The notes: a model not told the origin generated them from the sequence alone. A DNA stretch of 45,694 bases from Pseudomonas sp. C1C7 (GCF_013359595.1 NZ_JABFMP010000048.1:1-45694), one strand, 5' to 3'. Shown: positions 38,514 through 45,694, numbered from the stretch's first letter. A program made the numbers and translations.

Positions 38514-41213
38514 CTAGCTCTCCCATGGCGCAACACAGTCGATATCGATGACGTACTTCGCAATCGCCTCGCCGCAAACGCTCGCCGCAAGCTTGCCTTC
38601 GTGAACCAGCGCCGTCAGCGCACTCAACACGATCTGATAACGGTCCACTTCAAAGAACCTGCGCAGCCTGTCACGGGTATCGCTGCGGCCGAAGCCGTCG
38701 GTGCCCAGCACCGTGTAGCGGCCATCGAGGTAACTGCCGATCAGCTGGGGCAAGGCGCGCACGTAATCGGAGCAGGCAATGATCGGTGCAGATCCCTCGA
38801 GCGAAGCCTGAAGGTGACTGCGGCGGGCCGGTTGTTGCGGATGCAGGCGGTTCCAGCGCTCGACCTCCCGGGCATCCCGGGCCAGCTCGCTGAAGCTGGT
38901 GACGCTCCAGACCTGGCTGTCGACGTTCCAGTCGCTGGCCAGCAACTGCGATGCGGCAATCACTTCGCGCAGGATCGCCCCCGACCCCAGCAGCTGGACA
39001 CTGCCGCGCGCATCGGCGACCTCATGCCGAGCGAAGCGGTACATGCCCTTGATGATCGCCTGCTCCGCACCCTCGGGCAGGTTGGGTTGCGGGTAGTTTT
39101 CGTTCATCAGGGTGACGTAGTAGAACTCGTCCACCTGACGCTCCAGCATCTGGCGCATGCCGTGGTCGAGGATGACCGCGAATTCGCAGGCGAAGGCCGG
39201 ATCGTAAGCGCGGCAGTTGGGGACCATCGCGGCCATCAGGTGGCTGCTGCCGTCCTGGTGTTGCAGGCCCTCGCCGCCCAGGGTCGTGCGCCCGGCGGTG
39301 GCGCCCAGGAGGAAGCCGCGGGCCCGTTGATCCGCCGCGGCCCAGATCAGGTCGCCGATACGCTGGAAGCCGAACATCGAGTAGTAGATGTAGAACGGCA
39401 ACATGGGCAGGCCGTGCACCGAATAGCTGGTCGCGGCCGCCACCCAGGAACTGATCGCCCCGGCCTCGCTGATGCCTTCTTCCAGAATCTGCCCGTTGAG
39501 GGCTTCGCGGTAACTGAGGATCGAACCGATGTCTTCCGGCTCGTAGCGCTGGCCGACGCTGGAGTAGATGCCGATCTGCTTGAACAGGCTGGCCATGCCG
39601 AATGTGCGAGCCTCATCGGCCACGATCGGTACGATGCGCGGCCCCAGTTGCCGGTCCCGCAGCAACCCGCCGAGCATGCGCACGAAGGCCATGGTGGTGG
39701 ACATTTCCTTGCCGTCGGCGGCGATCGCAAAGCCGGCATAGCTGTCGACCTCGGGGATGGCCAATGGCGGGCAAGCCGAGGGTCGCGCCGGCAGATAACC
39801 ACCCAGGGCCCGGCGGCGTTCGTGCAGGTAGCGCATTTCACGGCTGTTTTCGTCGGGTTTGAAGAAGCTCAACTCGGCGGCCTGTTCATCGGTCAATGGC
39901 AGGTTGAAACGGTTGCGGAATGCGATCAGCGCCTCCCGGTCGAGCTTCTTCTGCTGGTGCACGGTCATCCGCCCCTGCCCCGCCTCGCCCATGCCAAAGC
40001 CTTTCTTGGTCTGCGCCAGAATCACCGTGGGCTTTCGACCTTCGCGCTGGGCGGCATGATAGGCGGCGAATATTTTCACCAGGTCATGGCCACCGCGCTT
40101 GAGACGGTCGATCTGCTCGTCGCTCAGGCCCTGGGCCAGTTTTGCCAAGGCCTCGTTCTGGCCGAAGAAGTACTCGCGGTTGAACTGACCGTCCTTTGCC
40201 GCGAACGTCTGGAACTGGCCATCGACGGTGGCGGACAACGCCTTGACCAGCGCCCCATCGGTGTCCCGCGCAAACAGGCCGTCCCAGTCGGAACCCCAGA
40301 CCAGCTTGATCACGTTCCAGCCGGCGCCGCCGAACAGCGCTTCCAGTTCGTCGATGATCCGACCGTTGCCACGCACAGGCCCATCCAGCCGTTGCAGGTT
40401 GCAGTTGACCACCCACACCAGGTTGTCCAGCCCTTCGCGCGCCGCCAGGGTCAGCGCCGACATGCTTTCCGGTTCGTCCATTTCCCCGTCGCCGAACACG
40501 CCCCAGACGGTGCGGCCGCTGGTGTCCAGCAAACCGCGATGCTGCAGATAACGCATGAAGCGCGCCTGGTAGATCGAGCTGATCGGGCCGATGCCCATGG
40601 AGCCGGTGGGAAATTGCCAGAAGTCGGGCATCAGCCACGGATGCGGGTAACTCGACAGGCCCCGGGCGCCGTTGGCCCGGGCACCGATTTCCTGCCGATA
40701 GTGGTGCAGGTCCCGCTCCTCGAGCCGTCCTTCGAGGAAAGCGCGGGCGTAGACACCCGGCGCCGAGTGCGGCTGGTAGAACACCAGATCGCCACCGCTG
40801 CTCTGGGTTCGGGCCTTGAAAAAATGGTTGAAACCCACTTCGAACAGATCGGCGGCGCTGGCATAACTGGCGATGTGTCCGCCCAGTTCGCCGTAGGCCT
40901 GATTGGCCCGGGCCACCATCGCCAGGGCGTTCCAGCGCATGATCGACGCCAGGCGCTCCTCGATGGCCAGGTCCCCGGGAAACACCGGCTGGCGGTCGAC
41001 GCTGATGGTGTTGATGTAGGGAGAGCCGAGGCTGGGGCGCCACCCGATGTCCGCTTCGCTGGCCACCGCCAGCAAGGTATCGAGGATCCTTTTCGCCTGC
41101 TCCGTGCCGCCATAGGCGATGACCGAGAGCAAGGCGTCGCGCCACTCGGCGATTTCCTGAAGGTCTTCCGCTGCCTGGCCCGGTGATTGGGCGTGTTGAT
41201 CGGACGGGTTCAT
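38514..41213 (-). CDS. Homodimeric pyruvate dehydrogenase-type E1 (AceE/MdeB-like)
   Basis: An 899-residue thiamine diphosphate enzyme of the AceE family (typical 885-890). The ThDP motif GDGEMDEPESMSALTLAARE begins at 241 and ends at NCNLQRLDGP (270-279). Also typical are NYPQPNLPEG and VLGTDGFGRSDTRDRLRRFF at the C-terminus. It would decarboxylate pyruvate or another 2-oxo acid such as 2-oxobutyrate, as MdeB does in P. putida. The acetyl-transferase (E2) and lipoamide dehydrogenase genes are not adjacent, so this is likely a paralogue with special substrate or expression. The ATG at 41213 follows AGGAG; longer starts are possible. Confidence 0.88.
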   Translation of the reverse strand: MNPSDQHAQSPGQAAEDLQEIAEWRDALLSVIAYGGTEQAKRILDTLLAVASEADIGWRPSLGSPYINTISVDRQPVFPGDLAIEERLASIMRWNALAMVARANQAYGELGGHIASYASAADLFEVGFNHFFKARTQSSGGDLVFYQPHSAPGVYARAFLEGRLEERDLHHYRQEIGARANGARGLSSYPHPWLMPDFWQFPTGSMGIGPISSIYQARFMRYLQHRGLLDTSGRTVWGVFGDGEMDEPESMSALTLAAREGLDNLVWVVNCNLQRLDGPVRGNGRIIDELEALFGGAGWNVIKLVWGSDWDGLFARDTDGALVKALSATVDGQFQTFAAKDGQFNREYFFGQNEALAKLAQGLSDEQIDRLKRGGHDLVKIFAAYHAAQREGRKPTVILAQTKKGFGMGEAGQGRMTVHQQKKLDREALIAFRNRFNLPLTDEQAAELSFFKPDENSREMRYLHERRRALGGYLPARPSACPPLAIPEVDSYAGFAIAADGKEMSTTMAFVRMLGGLLRDRQLGPRIVPIVADEARTFGMASLFKQIGIYSSVGQRYEPEDIGSILSYREALNGQILEEGISEAGAISSWVAAATSYSVHGLPMLPFYIYYSMFGFQRIGDLIWAAADQRARGFLLGATAGRTTLGGEGLQHQDGSSHLMAAMVPNCRAYDPAFACEFAVILDHGMRQMLERQVDEFYYVTLMNENYPQPNLPEGAEQAIIKGMYRFARHEVADARGSVQLLGSGAILREVIAASQLLASDWNVDSQVWSVTSFSELARDAREVERWNRLHPQQPARRSHLQASLEGSAPIIACSDYVRALPQLIGSYLDGRYTVLGTDGFGRSDTRDRLRRFFEVDRYQIVLSALTALVHEGKLAASVCGEAIAKYVIDIDCVAPWES

Positions 41214-41269
41214 GGGCGACTCCTGCAAAATCGGCATTACATCAATGTGGTCGCTCTGCGCGACTTTCG

Positions 41270-41734
41270 CTAGAGACCACAGCGTTCTTGCAACACGCTT
41301 TTGGCCAGCGTCCGGGTGAGCGCGAGAATCTCCTCCACCTGCTGATCCATCGCGGCATGGGACGACGCCTCCTTGCCGAGCCTGACCAGCCGCAACGGAT
41401 GACCGCGCACCGAACCGAGCCAGGTGAGGCTGGGGACCGGGCCGACTTCGACATCCAGCAAAAAGCAGCCCTTGGCGACGCAGCTCAGCAACTGGCTGGC
41501 CTGACAGGTGGCGGCGAGCGTCGGCTCGTCCGGGTTGGAGCCGGCCTGCAACCAGTCCTGCATGAAAGCCCCGGATTGCTGGACGACCAGATGGGCCACC
41601 TGGTCCCAGTCGTCGATGGCCCTGTGCAGTTGGTGGTTCATGTATGGCGGCAGCGTGGCGCTGGACACGATCACCACGGCGGCATCGGCCGAGGGTGGTT
41701 TGAGCCAGGTGGCGGATGGCGGTGTTCCTTGCAT
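41270..41734 (-). CDS. Hypothetical protein upstream of the AceE-like gene
   Basis: A 154-residue soluble protein beginning MQGTPPSATWLKPPSADAAV after AGGAG. It ends 56 bases before the AceE-like start on the same strand, so it is probably the first gene of that operon. It has a mixed alpha/beta pattern with four Cys residues (two in SQLLSCVAKGC) and no known domain. Its conserved location next to the E1 gene would need checking; a role linked to that enzyme is inference. Confidence 0.72.
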   Translation of the reverse strand: MQGTPPSATWLKPPSADAAVVIVSSATLPPYMNHQLHRAIDDWDQVAHLVVQQSGAFMQDWLQAGSNPDEPTLAATCQASQLLSCVAKGCFLLDVEVGPVPSLTWLGSVRGHPLRLVRLGKEASSHAAMDQQVEEILALTRTLAKSVLQERCGL

Positions 41735-41780
41735 GGTGGTGACTCCTGTCACACAAAGCCTCAGATAACACAGGATCAAA

Positions 41781-41870
41781 TGTGGGAGCGGGCTTGCTCG
41801 CGAAGGCGTCGTGTCAGTCGACACTTGCGCTGCCCGACACACCGCTTTCGCGAGCAAGCCCGCTCCCACA
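41781..41870. repeat. REP palindrome (TGTGGGAGCGGGCTTGCTCGCGAA family)
   Basis: Nearly perfect arms TGTGGGAGCGGGCTTGCTCG and CGAGCAAGCCCGCTCCCACA, with a GTCGTGTCAGTCGACAC-type core. It lies between the hypothetical gene and the end of acdS. A twin copy is at 43612-43701 beyond acdR. Confidence 0.88.
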
Positions 41871-41891
41871 GGGGACTGCATGTGCAGTTAC

Positions 41892-42908
41892 TCAACCGTT
41901 ACGAAACAGAAAGCTGTACGCATTCAACGCCGGCACCCCACCCAGGTGCGCATACAGCACTCTCGATCCCTCCGGAAACTCCCCGCGACGCACCATCTCG
42001 ATCATCCCGTTCATCGATTTGCCCTCGTACACCGGATCGGTCAACACCCCTTCCAGCCGCCCGCACAGACGAATCGCTTCCAGCGTGCCTTCGTTGGGCA
42101 GCCCGTATTCCGGATGCGCAAAGCGCGTATCGAGCACCACATCCTCTTCGGTGATCTCACGGCCCAGGTCCACCAGTTCCGCCGTATGCCGGGCGATGCG
42201 CAGGATCTGTGCACGGGTCTTGTCCGGCTTGGCCGACGCATCAATCCCGATCACCTTTTTCGAACGACCGTCGGCGGCAAACCCCACGATCATCCCGGCC
42301 TGGGTGCTGCCGGTCACCGAGCAGACCACGATGTAATCGAACTTGAAGCCAAGCTCCTGTTCCTGCTGCCGCACTTCCTCGGCAAAACCGACAAACCCCA
42401 GGCCACCGTAAGGATGCTCGGAACAACCGGCCGGAATCGGAAACGGCTTGCCGCCCCGCTCCCGCACATCGCTCATGGCCTTCTCCCAGCTGGGACGAAT
42501 GCCGATGTCGAAGCCTGCTGCATCGAGGCGTACGTCTGCGCCCATGATCCGCGACATCTCGATGTTGCCGACCCGGTCATACACCGCGTCGGAATAATTC
42601 ACCCAATTCTCCTGCACCAGCACGCACTGCATGCCCAGGTGCGCCGCGACCGCCGCCACCTGACGGGTCTGGTTGGACTGGATGCCGCCGATGGACACCA
42701 GGGTGTCGCAGCCCTGCTCGATCGCCTCGGGAATCAGGTACTCGAGCTTGCGCGTCTTGTTCCCACCGAAGGCCAGGCCACTGTTGCAATCTTCACGTTT
42801 GGCATACAGCTCGACCTTGCCGCCCAGGTGCTCGCTGAGGCGCTTCAAGGGAGTGATGGGCGATGGGCCGAAGGTCAACGGATAACGTTTAAAACGATTC
42901 AGGTTCAT
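41892..42908 (-). CDS. acdS: 1-aminocyclopropane-1-carboxylate (ACC) deaminase
   Basis: A 338-residue PLP enzyme that splits ACC, the plant ethylene precursor, into 2-oxobutyrate and ammonia; plant-associated bacteria use it to lower host ethylene. All diagnostic residues are present: Lys51 (PLP), Ser78, Tyr268, Tyr294, Glu295 and Leu322. Glu295 and Leu322 distinguish true ACC deaminase from D-cysteine desulfhydrase. The start at 42908 gives the standard MNLNRFKRYPL. It is divergent from acdR, its usual regulator. Confidence 0.97.
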   Translation of the reverse strand: MNLNRFKRYPLTFGPSPITPLKRLSEHLGGKVELYAKREDCNSGLAFGGNKTRKLEYLIPEAIEQGCDTLVSIGGIQSNQTRQVAAVAAHLGMQCVLVQENWVNYSDAVYDRVGNIEMSRIMGADVRLDAAGFDIGIRPSWEKAMSDVRERGGKPFPIPAGCSEHPYGGLGFVGFAEEVRQQEQELGFKFDYIVVCSVTGSTQAGMIVGFAADGRSKKVIGIDASAKPDKTRAQILRIARHTAELVDLGREITEEDVVLDTRFAHPEYGLPNEGTLEAIRLCGRLEGVLTDPVYEGKSMNGMIEMVRRGEFPEGSRVLYAHLGGVPALNAYSFLFRNG

Positions 42909-43072
42909 GGCGCTAATCCTTAATGGGGTGGGATATCCAAGCACTCTGGCGGGCTTCGATATTTCAATATTAAGAAAAAACCTGAAAATCCGTGTTGCAA
43001 ATTTTGTCGATTTATAGTTGCTTTATTCCTTACAGAAACATCTCAAAGAAACTTTATTGCGTACAGGTCGAC
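42909..43072. promoter_or_regulatory. acdS-acdR divergent promoter region
   Basis: A 164-base, AT-rich region between the two start codons. It contains TTTCAATATTAAGAAAAAAC and GTTGCAAATTTTGTCGATTT, rich in A/T dyads that could serve an Lrp-type AcdR dimer. In P. putida UW4 this region carries AcdR, FNR and CRP sites; here I cannot pick exact boxes with certainty. Confidence 0.6.
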
Positions 43073-43582
43073 ATGAACGCAACAAATAATCACAAACGAT
43101 CCGCCACCCAGGCTGCAGAGCCGATGCCACTTGATCGCACCGACCGCGCCATCCTCAAGGCCCTGCAACGCGACGCTTCCATCTCCAATGTGGCCCTGGC
43201 CGAGAAAGTGAAACTGAGCCCGCCGGCATGCCTGCGACGTGTCGAACGGCTCAAGCAGGCCGGGCTGATCAAGGGCATCGTCGCCCTGCTCAACCCCGAT
43301 GCGCTGGACGCCGGCATGGTGGTGTTGATCGGCGTGGTGCTGGACCGCTCCACCCCGGAATCCTTCGCCGCCTTCGAAGCCGCGGCGCAAAAGGTCTCGG
43401 GCTGCATGGAGTGCCATGTGGTCACGGGGGAATTCGACTACTTCATGCTGCTGCGCACCAAGGACAGCCAGAGCTTCAACCGGCTGCATGCCGAACAACT
43501 GCTGTACCTGCCGGGCGTGCGGCAGATTCGCTCGTTCATGGGGTTGCGGCAGGTGTTGTCGACGCCGCAGATTCCACTCTGA
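43073..43582 (+). CDS. acdR: Lrp-family regulator of ACC deaminase
   Basis: A 169-residue Lrp/AsnC protein. The helix-turn-helix is DRTDRAILKALQRDASISNV followed by LSPPACLRRVERLKQAGLIKG (about residues 51-71). The RAM domain runs from about 80 to 160 (ECHVVTGEFDYFMLLR). AcdR activates acdS in the presence of ACC in related strains. The first 20 residues are a variable extension. AGG lies 5 bases before the ATG. Confidence 0.92.
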   Translation: MNATNNHKRSATQAAEPMPLDRTDRAILKALQRDASISNVALAEKVKLSPPACLRRVERLKQAGLIKGIVALLNPDALDAGMVVLIGVVLDRSTPESFAAFEAAAQKVSGCMECHVVTGEFDYFMLLRTKDSQSFNRLHAEQLLYLPGVRQIRSFMGLRQVLSTPQIPL

Positions 43583-43611
43583 ATTGATTCGATCGTATTT
43601 CCCCGCCGTTG

Positions 43612-43701
43612 TGTGGGAGCGGGCTTGCTCGCGAATGCGCAGTGTCAAACGACATCATCGTCGACTGACACACCGCCTTCGCGAGCAAGCCCGCTCCCAC
43701 A
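43612..43701. repeat. REP palindrome (TGTGGGAGCGGGCTTGCTCGCGAA family)
   Basis: Arms TGTGGGAGCGGGCTTGCTCG and CGAGCAAGCCCGCTCCCACA, nearly perfect, with a core GTGTCAAACGACATC. It lies between acdR and the convergent small gene at 43712. Confidence 0.88.
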
Positions 43702-43711
43702 AGGGGATGTG

Positions 43712-44035
43712 TTACTGGGAAGGCCGCGCGCGCAATCGCCGGCCAATCACATCCAGCACATCACAACCATCACGTAACGGGATGGCGCATAGCAAGGCGA
43801 AGTCGCTGAGGATGAAGGATTCACACTCGATCGAACCGCGCATGGACAGGTTTTCCAGGACCTCGACGACTGCGCGGATCCGGTAGTTGGCAGCGTCCAT
43901 CAGAATGTCGAGCGGGACATGGGTGTCGATGAAGAAAGTGGGCATGTCGCTGCAATTGCCGGTCATGGCCATGTAGCGGTTGCCGGGGGGAGGCAATGGT
44001 TTTTCGTAGGGTGGATCTGGATGAAGTGTTTTCAT
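43712..44035 (-). CDS. Hypothetical protein, 107 aa, with structured leader
   Basis: A small cytoplasmic protein beginning MKTLHPDPPYEKPLPPPGNR; the first 20 residues are Pro-rich and the rest is helical (DILMDAANYRIRAVVEVLEN). It resembles short pseudomonad proteins of the DUF3077/DUF6124 type, a tentative match. The start at 44035 follows GGGAATTTTGAAA; this weak site is flanked by the hairpins described for 44046-44131. Function unknown. Confidence 0.68.
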   Translation of the reverse strand: MKTLHPDPPYEKPLPPPGNRYMAMTGNCSDMPTFFIDTHVPLDILMDAANYRIRAVVEVLENLSMRGSIECESFILSDFALLCAIPLRDGCDVLDVIGRRLRARPSQ

Positions 44036-44045
44036 TTTCAAAATT

Positions 44046-44131
44046 CCCAAAGGAGAAACGGAGCTGCCGTTAGCCTTCCTACGGGCTAGGGTGGCAGCCA
44101 TGCACGGGGTAGGAATATCGAGACCTTTGGG
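44046..44131 (-). promoter_or_regulatory. Predicted structured 5' leader of the 107-residue gene
   Basis: On minus-strand RNA a perfect 8-base outer stem (CCCAAAGG at 44046-44053 against CCTTTGGG at 44124-44131) encloses an inner hairpin (CTGCC-GT-TAGCC against GGCTA-GGGT-GGCAG, 44064-44097). The outer stem covers the GGGA that would act as ribosome binding site for the ATG at 44035. This could control translation; no known riboswitch class is recognised. Confidence 0.45.
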
Positions 44132-44451
44132 AAAACTCGACCACGCCGAAGCGTGCCCGTGCACAGCCGCCGCAGGTGATCTTACGGACGCCGGTAAACG
44201 GCCGCAAACCAGGCTTCGACGCCAAATGCATCCCATCGGTCTAGAAGGGTTCCTACACCCTGTCTCTGGATGACCAGCGACCACCAAAGCCTACCCACCC
44301 AACACCTTCCAAACCACTTCACGCAAATCGCCACAATTCGAAGGAAATCTCCGAAGACCTTGCCCAGAAATGTCCTAGGACCAGCGGCATTCGCCTTCCC
44401 AAAACAACATCAATCCCCTCCAAGCCGCAGCCACCGGGCATTCCCACGTCC

Positions 44452-44473
44452 TAGGAAATACAGATATTTCCTA
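44452..44473. repeat. Short perfect palindrome TAGGAAATA-CAGA-TATTTCCTA
   Basis: A 9-base perfect inverted repeat with a 4-base loop in an otherwise gene-free stretch (44132-44486). Its dyad form suggests an operator for a response regulator or a hairpin; no gene starts at a matching distance. The stretch around it shows no other supported feature. Confidence 0.45.
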
Positions 44474-44486
44474 CACTCGATAACGC

Positions 44487-44594
44487 CCCCCGCCTGTAGG
44501 AGCGAGGCTCGCCCGCGAAGACGGAGTATCAGCCGCCATCAATGCCGGATCTGCTGGCCTCTTCGCGGGCAAGCCTCGCTCCTACAGGCGGGGG
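44487..44594. repeat. Extended REP palindrome (CCCCCGCCTGTAGGAGCGAGGC family)
   Basis: Arms CCCCCGCCTGTAGGAGCGAG and CTCGCTCCTACAGGCGGGGG, so the symmetry continues about six bases beyond the usual element ends. Inner core GGCTCGCCCGCGAAGACGGAG. Confidence 0.85.
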
Positions 44595-44697
44595 TGGCGG
44601 AGAATCTGCGGACAACCGAAAGCCCATGCGAAGCCGAAATTTAATGAACCCTGCTGATCCGGTCGTACCTAAACCAGGGACTATCAGGAGGTAACTC

Positions 44698-44916
44698 ATG
44701 CAATTTGAACCGACGTGGATCGTGCTGGCGGCAGTGCTCTTGGTTGCGGAATTGTGGGCGATCAACCGGGTGCGCAAGAGTGAGGGGAAATCGAGCACCA
44801 AGGGGGTGTGGATGGTGGTGATCGTGTTCGTGCCCCTGTTTGGGCTGTTGCTCTGGCTGCTGGCGGGGCCCAAGCATATTTCGCATAACCCGAATTCACC
44901 GCAAACCCGACAATAA
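44698..44916 (+). CDS. Small PLDc_N-domain membrane protein
   Basis: A 72-residue protein with two predicted helices (WIVLAAVLLVAELWAINRV, about 7-25, and GVWMVVIVFVPLFGLLLWLL, 36-55) followed by a short soluble tail. The W-x6-F-x6-G-x2-L pattern after the first helix matches the phospholipase D N-terminal (PLDc_N) domain found on cardiolipin synthases and as a stand-alone protein. CAGGAGG lies 6 bases before the ATG. A palindromic element follows the stop. Confidence 0.8.
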   Translation: MQFEPTWIVLAAVLLVAELWAINRVRKSEGKSSTKGVWMVVIVFVPLFGLLLWLLAGPKHISHNPNSPQTRQ

Positions 44917-44927
44917 ACACCACCCCT

Positions 44928-45024
44928 GTGTGCGAGCCTGCTCGCGATGGAGGCCCGGCCACCGCGGGGCATCAGACAGCCAGCGTTATCGTTGACGTCC
45001 ATCGCGAGCAAGCTCGCTCCTACA
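44928..45024. repeat. REP palindrome (TGTGCGAGCCTGCTCGCGATGG family)
   Basis: Arms TGTGCGAGCCTGCTCGCGATGG and CCATCGCGAGCAAGCTCGCTCCTACA, with an internal CCGCGGGGCATC/AGCGTTATCGTTGACG core. It starts 12 bases after the PLDc_N stop. Confidence 0.85.
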
Positions 45025-45067
45025 CGTCCTTTCTGCGCAATCCCGACATGATGCCCTCGGGCCATGA

Positions 45068-45208
45068 TGCGCAAGAAGTTGCACACTAAAAGTGTGGATA
45101 ACCCTGTGTGAACATTGCTGCAGAGCGCGTCGTCCGGCGTGTACAGACGAGTGCGCAAGAAGTTGCCAGGCACTGCGCAACTTCTTGCGCACTTTTCAGG
45201 GTTTTTTC
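45068..45208. repeat. Composite palindrome with three GCGCAAGAAGTTGC copies and a DnaA-box-like site
   Basis: A direct copy TGCGCAAGAAGTTGCA (45068-45083) precedes CACACT-AAA-AGTGTG (45082-45096) and a perfect DnaA-box sequence TGTGGATAA (45093-45101). A second copy, GTGCGCAAGAAGTTGC (45151-45166), pairs perfectly over 16 bases with GCAACTTCTTGCGCAC (45177-45192). T-runs follow (45193-45208), so the last hairpin may also be a terminator. No gene is supported here. Confidence 0.75.
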
Positions 45209-45277
45209 GCCTTTTCGGCGTCCATAGTCTCCACGTAATCGCCTCATCCTCCTGAATTCATTGACCTTCGTTATCTC

Positions 45278-45292
45278 TGGCACGTTCCTTGA
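45278..45292 (+). promoter_or_regulatory. Candidate sigma-54 promoter of the VasX-like gene
   Basis: TGGCACG-TTCC-TTGA fits the -24/-12 consensus TGGCACG-N4-TTGC except for the last base, with the correct GG to GC-position spacing. It lies 65 bases before the ATG. Type VI secretion genes in pseudomonads are often RpoN-dependent. Weak because of the imperfect -12 element. Confidence 0.4.
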
Positions 45293-45357
45293 CTACGTGT
45301 TCATCCCCCGCATGGCGGTTTTGCCCTGCAGAACACCGAAAACCACAAGGACATGTG

Positions 45358-45694
45358 ATGAGCTACGCAACAGAATCCCAGTTGAGACAGGCCAGGCGTA
45401 ATCAGCGATTTCAGAACGTGCCCGTAGGCTCCGGCCAGTGCGGGTTGATGCAAAGGGAGGTCGCGGTTTTCCCCGTTCGCTATGCCGTGGACGAGTCGCC
45501 GCAAAAAGGCAGTTCTCAAGGCCCGAATCCGCTTCCGAAAAAATGGTCAGCCCCCACCCTGCCGCCGTTGAAGACCCGCAGCTACACCCTGCGCCAGCTG
45601 CGGGACGGCTGGCTGTACGTGTGGAGCAGCGCCGACGACACCTTCCATGAGTATCAGGTGGAACGCGAGATGCTCATTCGCCACGAATGGACCG
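45358..45694 (+). CDS. VasX-type T6SS effector, N-terminal part (runs off window)
   Basis: An open frame from ATG 45358 to the last base, 112 codons, preceded by AAGGA. It reads GLMQREVAVFPVRYAVDE (residues about 29-46), then LPPLKTRSYTLRQLRDGWLY and VWSSADDTFHEYQVER. The pattern of a VRYA strand followed by Y-x-L-R-x-L-R-D-G-W-L-Y-V matches the N-terminal region of large VasX-like toxins secreted by type VI systems, whose C-terminal half forms membrane pores. The rest, including any pore domain and immunity gene, lies outside the window. Confidence 0.72.
   Translation, partial: MSYATESQLRQARRNQRFQNVPVGSGQCGLMQREVAVFPVRYAVDESPQKGSSQGPNPLPKKWSAPTLPPLKTRSYTLRQLRDGWLYVWSSADDTFHEYQVEREMLIRHEWT

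Noticed and set aside
38466..41186. Long plus-strand open frame (906 codons) opposite the AceE-like gene
   Set aside because: It is an antisense shadow caused by high GC at third positions; it lacks a ribosome binding site and any domain, while the minus frame is a full AceE-family protein.
41781..45024. Clustered palindromes resembling a CRISPR array
   Set aside because: Units are inverted repeats, are kilobases apart or separated by genes, and no regular spacers or cas genes are present; they are REP elements.
44986..45283. Two minus-strand frames over the composite palindrome
   Set aside because: Their translations run through REP sequence (ending SELARDGRQR) and the perfect hairpin, so they are not genes.

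Overview
The window is chromosomal DNA of a Pseudomonas, most likely of the P. fluorescens complex. The reasons are high GC content, short tightly packed genes with many LysR and Lrp regulators, a canonical ACC deaminase with its Lrp-type regulator (acdS/acdR), a putrescine importer, and many scattered REP-type palindromes with the typical pseudomonad cores. I see no rRNA, insertion sequence, integrase, phage gene or CRISPR array.

Layout. 1-1.7 kb: end of a putrescine ABC operon (potI end, potF). 1.7-4.9 kb: thpR, a YbaA-type protein, a lipoprotein and tiny unknown genes. 4.9-7.3 kb: a LysR regulator divergent from a DHA2-type exporter. 7.4-12.2 kb: a secreted cupin, a TonB-dependent receptor with a signalling-type STN domain, a beta carbonic anhydrase and a LysR regulator. 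12.2-15.7 kb: nitronate monooxygenase with a tautomerase, and a MOSC protein facing a LysR regulator. 15.7-23.0 kb, minus strand: the most notable block. A HutC-type GntR regulator leads an AprA-like flavoprotein, an AprB-like 2x[4Fe-4S] ferredoxin, a TauT/NitT-type ABC importer with an oversized binding protein, a HEAT-repeat protein and a DUF971 protein; most junctions are 1-4 base overlaps. 23.2-25.1 kb: a Gfo/Idh/MocA oxidoreductase coupled to a DyP peroxidase. 25.4-29.6 kb: a GapN-like dehydrogenase, a FUSC membrane protein that seems to start at CTG, and an EamA exporter divergent from an Lrp regulator.

29.6-35.5 kb: YccA, tRNA-Ser(UGA), a CBS-pair protein, a DUF1206 protein, a frameshifted GGDEF gene, a remnant of a GntR/FCD regulator, a 44-residue extremely acidic protein, a Cys-rich zinc-ribbon-like protein and a PIG-L deacetylase. 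35.5-38.4 kb: LysR/azlCD and a TSUP exporter. 38.5-41.7 kb: a homodimeric pyruvate dehydrogenase-type E1 paralogue with a co-directional unknown gene. 41.9-43.6 kb: acdS/acdR. 43.7-45.7 kb: small unknown genes in a palindrome-rich stretch, then the first 337 bases of a gene resembling VasX-type T6SS effectors, which runs off the window.

The best candidate for an undescribed system is the 15.7-23.0 kb operon. It appears to import an unknown, possibly sulfur- or nitrogen-containing, small molecule and process it with a dissimilatory-type flavoprotein/ferredoxin pair in what should be an ordinary heterotroph. No ATP sulfurylase, dissimilatory sulfite reductase or Qmo genes are nearby. Starts were moved from the longest open frame wherever a ribosome binding site or family conservation favoured an internal codon.
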